Origin: ENR-C20 sp942493145
GTDB lineage: Bacteria; Bacillota; Clostridia; Acetivibrionales; DTU013
DNA length: 64,000 nucleotides
Direction of reading: 5' to 3'
Assembly: GCA_942493145.1 (NCBI GenBank)
Contig: OW818679.1
Coordinates: 2,728,001-2,792,000 of the forward strand
Shown piece after piece: positions 1 through 7,016 of this stretch (the first letter of the stretch is position 1; each line of letters begins with the position of its first letter). The notes under the pieces were generated by a model. It was given only the letters and a program-made list of their open reading frames with translations, did not search any database and was not told the origin of the DNA. A program made the translations under genes and the position numbers.

Positions 1-2
1 TC

Positions 3-155
3 CGCGCGGACGATACATTATTAATGATTGCGAAACGTTATGGGATAGGAATATTTGCACTCGTCGCTTCAAATCCAGGCATAAACCCAGATAAGCTTTA
101 TGTCGGTCAGGTACTTTGCATACCTCCGGATTTTGAGAAAAAAATAAAAACATAA
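3..155 (+). CDS. LysM-domain protein, C-terminal end (5' truncated by window edge)
   Basis: The window opens inside a reading frame that ends at a TAA at 153-155. The visible 50 residues form most of one LysM repeat: a DDTLLMIAKRYG-type start, an ALVASNPGIN middle and a LYVGQVLCIPP end, followed by a short lysine-rich tail. LysM modules bind the N-acetylglucosamine chains of peptidoglycan and are common in spore-coat and cell-wall proteins of Clostridia. Nothing upstream is visible, so the rest of the protein is unknown. The LysM call rests on the spacing of the G-D-T, N-P and G-Q-x-L-x-I-P positions. Confidence 0.75.
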   Translation, partial: RADDTLLMIAKRYGIGIFALVASNPGINPDKLYVGQVLCIPPDFEKKIKT

Positions 156-598
156 CGATCTGTCTTACACCACCGCAGATACCTTATTATCCAGCCACGA
201 TCTTCCGACCGTAACCAGGCAGTTCACCACCTGCAATGATGGTTTGTTCGACCATAAAGAATACCTCCATAGCCATATACAACCTTTCGGCTGCATACAA
301 CCATTACGGCACTCCGTATGATCTTAACTCGACCCTGTGCGATAAGTTGGGATCCTTTTATAATCTTTTATGACCATAAAAGCACCTTTCCCCACCGTAT
401 AGAATCTTCCCTCCGACTACACAACCTTTCGACCATGCAATCTTTGGCCGACCCATTAATGCCCCTTAACGGAACAAGAATGAGTCTTGGCTCAACCGTT
501 ACGTCCTTACGCTATTAATTTAACCTCAATGAGAGATTTAATACGCAAATGGTCAATAAAATGAATTAGTAAGTTCTTCAATATGAAGAAAATTTATC
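156..598. repeat. Gene-poor tract of degenerate repeats
   Basis: This 443-base stretch has no convincing long gene. On the minus strand it contains many diverged versions of a roughly 18-24 base element resembling GGTTGTRTATGGTCGRAAA (for example around 250-300 and 360-450). The period drifts and most frames are broken by stops. It looks like a decayed minisatellite or an eroded repeat-rich gene. One short frame with a good ribosome binding site (187-255, minus) lies within it. Confidence 0.45.
187..255 (-). CDS. Possible 22-residue peptide with strong ribosome binding site
   Basis: On the minus strand a GGAGGT sits 7 bases before an ATG at 255, opening a 22-codon frame that ends in TAA at 187. 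The peptide is glycine-rich and ends in a GRKIVAG-type tail. I do not recognise it. The frame lies inside the degenerate repeat tract, so the repeat itself may have produced the Shine-Dalgarno-like sequence by chance. Confidence 0.2.
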   Translation of the reverse strand: MVEQTIIAGGELPGYGRKIVAG

Positions 599-1678
599 TC
601 ATGTTTTTATATCCAAATAATCCGCTCTGGTTATTGAATAACAGACATCATCATGAATGCTTCCGTCATATAATTTGCTGGCCGCAGCCAATGTCCCTTC
701 GTATTTGAAGCCACATTTATCAATAACCTTTTTGGACCGGGCGTTGAATGGATAATGGTAACAGGACAGGATATCGTAGCCTGCCTCTTCAAACATATAC
801 CTGACAACCTCCCTAACCGCCTCGGACATAAGCCCACCACCCCAGTAGTCCTCCGAAAGGACATATCCGACCATCCTGCCCTTGACTCCCTTTCTTTTTT
901 CATCATGATGGACACCCACGGAGCCAATGACCTTTCCATTTTCTTTATATTCCAGCGCCCACACCTCATCCCCCTTGATGAAAGACTGCAGTATTTTTTG
1001 TGATGCCTCTTTGTCCCTGTGAGGTTCCCAACCTGCATTGGGGCCTACATTTGGGTTTTTTGCATATTCGTAGAAATCATCAAGGTCCTCCGGCCTCCAT
1101 GGCCTCAACACAAGTCTCTCAGTCTCCAGGGATTTAATCAGTGGAGCTTTGGTTCCGTCTCCATCCGGGTGATTGGGGATAAGCTTCAGGTTATATCTGG
1201 CCATGAGAAATTCGTTTGCATACTTCCCATCCTTTATTCCAGCATACCTTTTTACCCCTTCAATCTCGAATCCCAATGATTTATATAATCTGACGGCGCC
1301 TTCATTTTCAACGAACGCGGTAAGCTCCACCCTTACAAGCATAAGCCAGTTGTCGGCAAGGTCCAGGACTTTTTTCAGCATGGCTGTTCCTACACCTTTG
1401 CCCTGATAATCCCCATGCACCATTATCCCGATTGATGCAGAATGCCTGAGTCTGGGGTTTCTGGATAAATTGAGCCCAACAAGTCCTATGACTTTCTCCG
1501 CCGTCTCAGCAACCAGCATATGGTCGTTTTCAGTAAGTTCTTTGATAAACTCCTCAGAACGGACATATCGCTCGCTGAATAACCCGAGTGTGTTCTCCCT
1601 TACTCCATCCATTCTTCTTATTGCATTAACAGCCTCCGCATCTTCAACCTTTACCGGCCTTATAGAGAATTCAAGCAT
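599..1678 (-). CDS. Tandem GNAT acetyltransferase (two GNAT domains fused)
   Basis: This 359-residue protein contains two complete GNAT folds. Residues about 4-160 resemble the single-domain N-acyltransferases, with a QGKGVG acetyl-CoA pyrophosphate-binding loop near residue 95 and a late ENEGAVRLYKSLGF helix. Residues about 185-355 are a RimJ/RimL-type domain (LETERLVLRPW start, WGGGLMSEAV cofactor loop, CGFKYEG near the end). Members transfer acetyl from acetyl-CoA to amines such as protein N-termini or antibiotics; the substrate here cannot be told. The ATG at 1678 follows GGAGGTGGGGAT. It is the last of three same-strand GNAT genes and probably shares their transcript. Confidence 0.88.
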   Translation of the reverse strand: MLEFSIRPVKVEDAEAVNAIRRMDGVRENTLGLFSERYVRSEEFIKELTENDHMLVAETAEKVIGLVGLNLSRNPRLRHSASIGIMVHGDYQGKGVGTAMLKKVLDLADNWLMLVRVELTAFVENEGAVRLYKSLGFEIEGVKRYAGIKDGKYANEFLMARYNLKLIPNHPDGDGTKAPLIKSLETERLVLRPWRPEDLDDFYEYAKNPNVGPNAGWEPHRDKEASQKILQSFIKGDEVWALEYKENGKVIGSVGVHHDEKRKGVKGRMVGYVLSEDYWGGGLMSEAVREVVRYMFEEAGYDILSCYHYPFNARSKKVIDKCGFKYEGTLAAASKLYDGSIHDDVCYSITRADYLDIKT

Positions 1679-1731
1679 ATCCCCACCTCCAAAATTGATG
1701 TTACCCCAGTCTTATAATCTTTGTATGCATG

Positions 1732-2217
1732 CTACTCCGGCTTCTTTCTATAAAACACCAGAGTCAGTTTATCATTGACTTCTTTTGTTTCTCCGGTAAG
1801 TATATAGCCTGCTTTTTCATAACACCTTCTGTTGATAACCAAATCCGAAGGGCAGTCCAGTTCCCATACCGCCGCCTCCGGATGCAACTTTTCCGCCATT
1901 GCCAGTGCATGTTGTCCTATTCCCTTGCATTGGAATTGCGGAGAAATATAAATTATTTCAATCCTGTACAACCCTTGTTCCTTAAAACCTGCGAAGATAC
2001 CCCCTATGTGTCGGTTATCCTTCATAATCTTATAATAACAGCCGTTTTTGAAGTTGATTTTGAATATCATCCTCTCCAGAGACTCTTTTGCCGGGCTGGA
2101 TTCGTCCTGATACCTTGCATAGTGAGGAGAAAAGCATTCAATCTGCAGCTCCAACATATCTTCCGCATCCGTTTCCATTGCTTTTACCAATACAACTTCA
2201 GTTTTTCCAGTTTTCAT
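1732..2217 (-). CDS. GNAT family N-acetyltransferase
   Basis: The protein is 161 residues from the ATG at 2217, chosen because GGGGAGGTGCC lies just upstream; a longer open frame to 2451 overlaps the next gene and lacks a site. The GNAT signature is clear: a YISPQFQCKGIGQHAL segment near residue 105 gives the Q-x-x-G-x-G acetyl-CoA loop, and a NRRCYEKAGY helix follows. It lies 53 bases upstream of the tandem GNAT gene and about 100 bases downstream of a third GNAT gene on the same strand. Substrate unknown. Confidence 0.85.
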   Translation of the reverse strand: MKTGKTEVVLVKAMETDAEDMLELQIECFSPHYARYQDESSPAKESLERMIFKINFKNGCYYKIMKDNRHIGGIFAGFKEQGLYRIEIIYISPQFQCKGIGQHALAMAEKLHPEAAVWELDCPSDLVINRRCYEKAGYILTGETKEVNDKLTLVFYRKKPE

Positions 2218-2290
2218 ATCCAGGCACCTCCCCTGTCTGACATTCATCCAATTTACTATTCCGGTTTTCCAATTTCCATCTCTATTGCAG

Positions 2291-2326
2291 CCTTTATTCC
2301 AACCTTTATTCCAACCTTTATTCCAG
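2291..2326. repeat. 12-bp tandem repeat, three copies
   Basis: Three head-to-tail copies of CCTTTATTCCAA (last copy ends in G) begin at 2291, 2303 and 2315. They cover the end of the upstream GNAT gene and run just beyond its stop, so slippage here would change only the untranslated spacer or the stop position. Confidence 0.8.
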
Positions 2327-3055
2327 CTTCCTGTACCAATACCTGTACAGCTCATGGAAACCAAGTTTATCGTACAGTTTTTCAGCAGGTATATTACCAA
2401 CAAGCACCTGCAAATATGCCGTTCCCACCTGCTTGCAGGCAGCTTCTCCAAGGATTCCTTCCATTATGGATTTACCATATCCATTAGCTCTGTAATCCTT
2501 ATGTACGGCAATATCAAATATACCTACATGCCCTCTTTCAACCGCCCCATATCCGCAGCCAACGACCCTGCCATCAATCTGTTTCGATACAACGATTACT
2601 TCTCCCAATACATTATCAAGAATTCTCTTTGCCGCTGACCGGTCCTTTTCATTTGTAATGTTTGAGCAGAAAAAGAATCCATCCAGCCACTTGTCAGAAA
2701 ACCGGGACTCTACTGTTACATTTTGAGCCTCCATGCAACCATATCCGTCCATATCCAATATTCTTAATGCAGCGTCACCGCTTCTCTCGTATCCCTTCTC
2801 CTCCAGTCTCCTGTCGAGTTCCTGGTCTGAGCCCAACGAAGATATTCTGAACAAGGCAGGCAGGTTAAGTGATGAATATGTCTTGTAGCAGAAGCCTATT
2901 TTCTCATCAAGTGGTATTGAAGATTCATATACCGGGTATACGGAGTTTGACCTTCTGGTATAACCGTCGGCGAACCTTAATATCCAGCCATCATAGAATT
3001 GGGTCTGCAAGGATGGCCATGCATTTAACGATAACTCATCAATATCCCTTGTCAT
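2318..3055 (-). CDS. GNAT family N-acetyltransferase, first gene behind leader RNA copy A
   Basis: The protein has 245 residues. The C-terminal half (about 130-245) is a GNAT domain with an acetyl-CoA loop at YRANGYGKSIM and a closing EKLYDKLGFHELYRYWYR stretch. The N-terminal 100 residues (DGWILRFADGYTRRSNSV and following) occur in a GNAT subfamily with two-part architecture, where this part may be a degenerate second GNAT fold. The ATG at 3055 follows GGGGGGATAAGCA. It starts only 22 bases after the terminator-like end of leader copy A, so its expression should depend on read-through of that hairpin. Confidence 0.85.
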   Translation of the reverse strand: MTRDIDELSLNAWPSLQTQFYDGWILRFADGYTRRSNSVYPVYESSIPLDEKIGFCYKTYSSLNLPALFRISSLGSDQELDRRLEEKGYERSGDAALRILDMDGYGCMEAQNVTVESRFSDKWLDGFFFCSNITNEKDRSAAKRILDNVLGEVIVVSKQIDGRVVGCGYGAVERGHVGIFDIAVHKDYRANGYGKSIMEGILGEAACKQVGTAYLQVLVGNIPAEKLYDKLGFHELYRYWYRKLE

Positions 3056-3076
3056 TGCTTATCCCCCCAATATTAT

Positions 3077-3214
3077 AAAAAACCCCACAGAACCACTCGT
3101 TAGAGTGACTCCGCAGGGTCGTGCAATCTGCGTGTAGGACATCCAAAGTCCCTATGCTGCTCAAACACTTTCGTTGAAATCAATTGCCTCAAGCTTCTTA
3201 AGCATACTCACTTT
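3077..3214 (-). ncRNA. Structured leader RNA copy A with intrinsic terminator, upstream of GNAT cluster
   Basis: Reading the minus strand from the predicted start near 3214: a GTATGCTTAA...TTGAGCAGCATA helix, a TAGGGAC...GTCCTA hairpin, then CGCAG which can pair with CTGCG 11 bases later. That CTGCG is also part of the 5' arm (3103-3118) of a long terminator stem whose 3' arm is 3083-3098, followed by a T run (3077-3082). The two pairings exclude each other, as in attenuators. A second copy lies at 14972-15079. I cannot match it to an RNA family I know; T-box, 6S and SRP RNA do not fit. Confidence 0.65.
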
Positions 3215-3220
3215 TCAGGT

Positions 3221-3249
3221 ATTATTGCATAAATTTCCCATCGTGTCAA
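3221..3249 (-). promoter_or_regulatory. Promoter for leader RNA copy A
   Basis: The minus strand has a perfect TTGACA -35 (3244-3249), a 17-base spacer and AATAAT as -10 (3221-3226), with TG one base before it as an extended -10. The same arrangement stands at 15086-15114 before copy B. Confidence 0.8.
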
Positions 3250-3257
3250 GACTCAAT

Positions 3258-3572
3258 TTATTGCATCGGTTGTTGAAAATTACTCGATTGCTGCTGTAGG
3301 ATTTCCTGTTTCCCCTTCTCAATAAATTCATTTTCTTTAGGGCTCAACAAATACAACAATTGCTGTAATTCTCCGACATGGCTTCTTTCTTCATCAGCGA
3401 TATGGCTAAGAACTTTCTTTACCCTTGCATCGTCCGTTGCCATTATATGGGCTTCATATCCTATAATAGCTTCCAATTCACCCGCAATATCTACTCGAAT
3501 TGCTTGTGCAAGTTCTTCACCAGAAAGCTGTCTCGGAACATTTGCAACAAAAGGATTACCAAGTAACGCCAT
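3258..3572 (-). CDS. Ferritin-like protein resembling encapsulated ferritin
   Basis: The 104-residue protein starts at the ATG at 3572, which follows GAGAGGGG; the longer open frame has no site. Residues 17-85 are a two-helix ferritin-like unit with an ELEAIIGYE metal helix and a DEERSHVGEL helix holding the E-x-x-H pair, the pattern seen in encapsulated ferritins (EncFtn), which dimerise to complete a di-iron centre and oxidise iron. A glutamine-rich tail ends the protein, which could be a linker or targeting tail. No encapsulin shell gene is near. A small rubrerythrin-like protein is the alternative reading. Confidence 0.6.
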   Translation of the reverse strand: MALLGNPFVANVPRQLSGEELAQAIRVDIAGELEAIIGYEAHIMATDDARVKKVLSHIADEERSHVGELQQLLYLLSPKENEFIEKGKQEILQQQSSNFQQPMQ

Positions 3573-3658
3573 AAACAAAAACCCCTCTCGAAACTTTTGT
3601 TTTAGTATTAGCTTATAATTCAATTCAAATACCTGTTTTCTTTCGGCCCAACCGGCTG

Positions 3659-3772
3659 CTACTTCTCTTTTGCGGGCTTCTTCTGCTCCTTTTCCGGCTA
3701 CTTCTGCTCCTTATCCGGCTTCTTCTGCTCCTTATCCGGCTTCTTTTGCTCCTTATCCGGCTTCTTCTGCTC
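3659..3772 (-). repeat. 21-bp coding tandem repeat (five copies) at end of DUF1836 gene
   Basis: Five units of GAGCAGAAGAAGCCGGATAAG (with minor changes) run from 3772 down to 3668, followed by GAGAAGTAG. Each encodes EQKKPDK. In the fourth unit AAG has become TAG, so translation stops at 3698 rather than at the second TAG at 3659. Confidence 0.9.
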
Positions 3773-4282
3773 CCCGGATGAACCTTTGCTCCTTATTATT
3801 TCAAGCAGCCTCTCACAGGCAAGCTTATCGCAATAGCTTTTGATGGCAAGCCGCAGCGCCATGTCCGAAAGTTCCTCAACCTCCCAATCCGGGTCTATCT
3901 GAGTTGCTGTTTTGGCCAGGTCTTCATCCAGAACTTGCTTGAATTTTGAGTAGAATCTCTCGTGTTTACCTTCATCTAACTCCTGCTGCAGGAGAAGTCC
4001 TATATCCCGCACCGACAGTACTTGTTTTAACAGACATATCTCGGTCAATCCTGCCAAATGCTCGCGGCTGTATTTCTTCCCATCCGCCCGTGGCAATAAC
4101 TTGTCTTTGATATAGTTGTTGACCATCGCCGAGGTGATTTGTCCGTCTCCTTCAAAATCGATCAGTTGCCTTTGCATATAAGACACTACCTGATCCTTAT
4201 AAAGACCGATGTCAGGAAACTCAGTCCATGATACCGGACGTTCCTCAGACAGCTTTTGTTTTAGTTGTACCAATTCTTCCAT
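3698..4282 (-). CDS. DUF1836 family putative HTH regulator with repeat tail
   Basis: The protein has 194 residues. Residues about 25-165 match DUF1836, a Firmicutes family whose central part (NNYIKDKLLPRADGKKYSREHLAGLTEICLLKQVLSV) has a MerR-like helix-turn-helix layout; its targets are not known. The tail from about residue 172 is a charged repeat, EQKKPDK, encoded by the 21-bp tandem array. A nonsense change in the fourth repeat truncates the protein by 13 residues, which probably does not matter to the folded domain. No operator is evident. Confidence 0.75.
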   Translation of the reverse strand: MEELVQLKQKLSEERPVSWTEFPDIGLYKDQVVSYMQRQLIDFEGDGQITSAMVNNYIKDKLLPRADGKKYSREHLAGLTEICLLKQVLSVRDIGLLLQQELDEGKHERFYSKFKQVLDEDLAKTATQIDPDWEVEELSDMALRLAIKSYCDKLACERLLEIIRSKGSSGEQKKPDKEQKKPDKEQKKPDKEQK

Positions 4283-4450
4283 ATCTCTTCTCCCTGGTCA
4301 AAATCATTCTTATAAAACTTTATCATGCATGACGACATTTTTCAAATAATATTATAACATTTGTATGATATTGTGTTGACGTTTTTATTATTACGTAATA
4401 TAATTTTTATTATTAGATTACAGATATTAATTATCATCTTTGATATAAAC

Positions 4451-4528
4451 ATTACTGGATTAGAGATGATAATTGCTGGAATAGAGATAGTGATTCCTGG
4501 AAAAAACGATGATAATTGCTGGATTAAG
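4451..4528. repeat. Degenerate short tandem repeat upstream of SGNH gene
   Basis: About four diverged copies of an ATTGCTGGAWTAGAGATGAT-like unit of about 20-22 bases (starts near 4451, 4471, 4492, 4513) fill the leader of the next gene. The frame stays open through them but the ribosome binding site lies after them. Confidence 0.55.
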
Positions 4529-4558
4529 AAAAGGTTTAAAATGAGAGGTGGAATAAAT

Positions 4559-5242
4559 ATGGATAACTCCATTTGCATATTCGGGGATTCAATAATGAAG
4601 GGTGTTGTTTTTGATGCCATCCGAGGCAGATATACTTTCCTTAAAAACAGCTTTGCCAATATTTTCGGTATAACCACCGGTTACAAGGTTGACAACTATG
4701 CAAAATTCGGATGTACCGTAACAACCGGTGAAAAAATAATAGATAAACATGCTGCCGGGCTATCGCAATATAAATACACGGCTCTTGAATTCGGTGGAAA
4801 CGACTGCGATTTCGACTGGGCAGCAATATCTGAGAACCCCGACGCCATGCATCTGGCAAAAACACCGATTGCCGACTTTGAAACTCATTATTCCGGAATA
4901 ATTGACAGGGTCGTTGAAGCCGGTAGCAAACCAATCCTTTTCTCGCTGCCTCCGCTTGACGCTCAAAGATATTTTGCCTGGGTTTCAAGAGGCCTTAATG
5001 CTGATAACATTTTGCGATGGCTGGGAGATGTGGAGCACATATACAGATGGCATGAGATGTATAATCTTGTGGTTGTTAAGCTGGCCGCCATCAAGCGCAT
5101 CCCGTTGATTGATATTCGCGGGGCGTTTCTTGAAAGCAGGAATTGTCTCAGTCTGTACTGTGAGGACGGGATACACCCGAATGAAGCGGGTCACGCCTTT
5201 ATTTCAGATGTTATCAGAAATTATGTCCCTGTATTTACGTAA
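4559..5242 (+). CDS. SGNH/GDSL-family hydrolase
   Basis: The 227-residue protein starts at the ATG at 4559 after GAGAGGTGG. It has the SGNH blocks in order: GDS at residues 9-11 with the catalytic serine, a glycine in the FGCTVTTG stretch, GGND at 79-82 supplying the oxyanion asparagine, and DGIHPN near 203-208 with the catalytic Asp and His. Such enzymes are esterases or lipases acting on lipids, acetylated sugars or acyl groups. No signal peptide is seen, so it is probably cytoplasmic. The substrate is unknown. Confidence 0.85.
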   Translation: MDNSICIFGDSIMKGVVFDAIRGRYTFLKNSFANIFGITTGYKVDNYAKFGCTVTTGEKIIDKHAAGLSQYKYTALEFGGNDCDFDWAAISENPDAMHLAKTPIADFETHYSGIIDRVVEAGSKPILFSLPPLDAQRYFAWVSRGLNADNILRWLGDVEHIYRWHEMYNLVVVKLAAIKRIPLIDIRGAFLESRNCLSLYCEDGIHPNEAGHAFISDVIRNYVPVFT

Positions 5243-5244
5243 GC

Positions 5245-5294
5245 CCTCACAGTACCATATCGGGCAGCTCCTCACAGTACGATACCAGGCAGCT
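5245..5294. repeat. 25-bp direct duplication over the 3' end of the YjjG-type gene
   Basis: Two adjacent 25-base copies (5245-5269 and 5270-5294) differ at three positions. The second copy holds the last codons and stop of the minus-strand HAD gene, so the duplication added an untranslated copy of its C-terminal codons beyond the stop. Confidence 0.8.
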
Positions 5295-5958
5295 CCCTCA
5301 AATTCTTAATTTCATAATCAATTCTAATATCATTGCCGGAGTTGACATTCGTCGGATTATACCAGCAGGTTGTTATCCCGAAATCTGCTCCACCCTTTAT
5401 ATCTGCGTTCAGTGAATCGCCAATGATGATTGCTTTCTCTTTATCCAACCATCCGCAAACGTCGAATGTATATTGGAAAAATCCCTCGTGGGGCTTATTG
5501 TAGCCTGCATCCTCCGAGACAATGATGTACTTTATATATGGGGCTATGGCAGAGCATTTCAATCTGTTCCTTTGTGTTGTTGATATACCGTTTGTTACGA
5601 TGGCGATTGTGCAGTGGCAGCTCAACTCCCTGCAAACCTCCAGAGCGCCGTCAATCAGGTTACCGCCTTCACTAAGGAAGCTCAGGTACGTTTTATTGAA
5701 ATCAACTGCTTCAGCTTTCAGATTACATTCCTTAATGAGCCTGGAAAATCTTTCTACCTGGAGAATGGCCTTATCCATTCTTCCATGCTCAAATTCCTTC
5801 CACATGAAACTATTGATCTTGCGGTATTTTTTCAGAATCTCATTGCTATAATCAAACCCATAGTGTTCAAACGTCTTTTCCAGGGCTATTTCTTCCGCCA
5901 TATCGAAATCCAGCAGCGTATTATCCGCATCGATCAGAACCAAGTCGTACTTTGCCAT
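5272..5958 (-). CDS. HAD family nucleotidase, YjjG type
   Basis: The ATG at 5958 follows AAGGAG and gives 228 residues. HAD motifs are clear: DADNT at residues 10-14 (nucleophile and acid), TNG near residue 120 (motif II), a lysine in NKPHEGFF, and GDSLNADIKGG with the metal-binding aspartate. The C-x-Y-N-P-T ending strand is typical of the YjjG/YfnB group, which hydrolyse noncanonical pyrimidine nucleoside monophosphates in a house-cleaning role. It is convergent with the SGNH gene. Confidence 0.85.
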   Translation of the reverse strand: MAKYDLVLIDADNTLLDFDMAEEIALEKTFEHYGFDYSNEILKKYRKINSFMWKEFEHGRMDKAILQVERFSRLIKECNLKAEAVDFNKTYLSFLSEGGNLIDGALEVCRELSCHCTIAIVTNGISTTQRNRLKCSAIAPYIKYIIVSEDAGYNKPHEGFFQYTFDVCGWLDKEKAIIIGDSLNADIKGGADFGITTCWYNPTNVNSGNDIRIDYEIKNLRELPGIVL

Positions 5959-6035
5959 CTGAAACTCCTTAAAAGTATAGTGTGATTTTGTCCAATAATT
6001 GAATATTAACATTTTCTTGAATTGTTTACAATTCA

Positions 6036-7016
6036 TCAGACTGGATTGGAATTGAATGTGGAATTAAAATTATCCACGCAATCCTTCGGCTCCTTGTCAT
6101 CCCGCAGCCCTTTGAATACAGGTTGCCGCATTGAGCCGGACGCCGTCTTCATCATATACTTGACAGTGCATACCAGGACAGGCTCTATCCATACAGCAGC
6201 TTCGTTTCCTGCGGGTAAAGCCTTAAATAGAGGATACTCAATCTCTGAAGTTGATTTGATTTTTTGAAAATCCGTTGAAGAAAGTCCCAGTGTGACATGT
6301 CCCTTGTACCGCAACTCATCCCCGCTCGAATACTGGCCTAAAACAATACTGGTAACGCCATTCTCCTTTAAAATATACCCACAAACTACAAAATCATCAT
6401 CCTGCAGATATTTTATCTTGATCCAGTCTTTTGTCCTTTTATCGAAAAAATATTTACTATCCTTACGTTTGGCCACTATACCTTCCAGCTGATTCTTTTC
6501 AGTCAGGTTATAAAATTCAACACCCTGAGTTTCGATATATCTTGAAACAGCTAATCGTTCATTTTCAACAACAGTATCCACCAGCAGCTTCTTTCGCTCC
6601 ATCAGTGGCAAACCTGTAACTTCATGGTCCTTATAATATAGGATATCGAAGGCGATAAAGCTGGCCGGATATTTTAATGATGCAAGCTGGATCCTGAACG
6701 AATTGGACATCAGGGAACGTCGCTGTATTTCGGCAAAGTCAGGTTTGCCGTCTTTGATGACAAGAAGCTCACCATCCAATATACATCGGCACTTAACCTG
6801 CCTGTGGATCTCTGAAAGCTCAGGAACCTTTGGCAGCATGCTGAGATTTCGTTTGTTACGCAGCACAGTGCCTTCGGTTTTATCGAGATAAGCTATACAG
6901 CGCTCACCATCCAGCTTCAATTCGTATATATATTGAGGGCTGTCAAACGCTTCCCGCATTTCGCCGATGAGCATGGGCTTTATGCTTTTGCCCTCAAAGA
7001 TATCGTTGCCCATCAT
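6036..7016 (-). CDS. ligD: ATP-dependent DNA ligase, LigD-like, of the NHEJ system
   Basis: The 326-residue protein carries ligase motif I as ELKLDGER with the AMP-accepting lysine at residue 34, followed by a GELLV motif III, an EGIVAKRKDS motif IV and a WIKIKY motif V, then an OB-fold ending. It equals the ligase module of LigD, without polymerase or phosphoesterase domains. With Ku it would seal double-strand breaks by end joining. Its start overlaps the Ku stop by four bases (ATGA), so the two are translationally coupled. Confidence 0.9.
   Translation of the reverse strand: MMGNDIFEGKSIKPMLIGEMREAFDSPQYIYELKLDGERCIAYLDKTEGTVLRNKRNLSMLPKVPELSEIHRQVKCRCILDGELLVIKDGKPDFAEIQRRSLMSNSFRIQLASLKYPASFIAFDILYYKDHEVTGLPLMERKKLLVDTVVENERLAVSRYIETQGVEFYNLTEKNQLEGIVAKRKDSKYFFDKRTKDWIKIKYLQDDDFVVCGYILKENGVTSIVLGQYSSGDELRYKGHVTLGLSSTDFQKIKSTSEIEYPLFKALPAGNEAAVWIEPVLVCTVKYMMKTASGSMRQPVFKGLRDDKEPKDCVDNFNSTFNSNPV

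Noticed and set aside
318..518. 66-codon plus-strand frame in the repeat tract
   Set aside because: No ribosome binding site, odd composition and it lies within degenerate repeats read on the other strand.
3125..3214. Short leader peptide beginning MLKK in both leader RNA copies
   Set aside because: The ATG is only a few bases from the predicted transcript start, has no usable ribosome binding site, and the two copies diverge after four residues (one stops at 14 codons, the other reads through the terminator). RNA structure is the better explanation.
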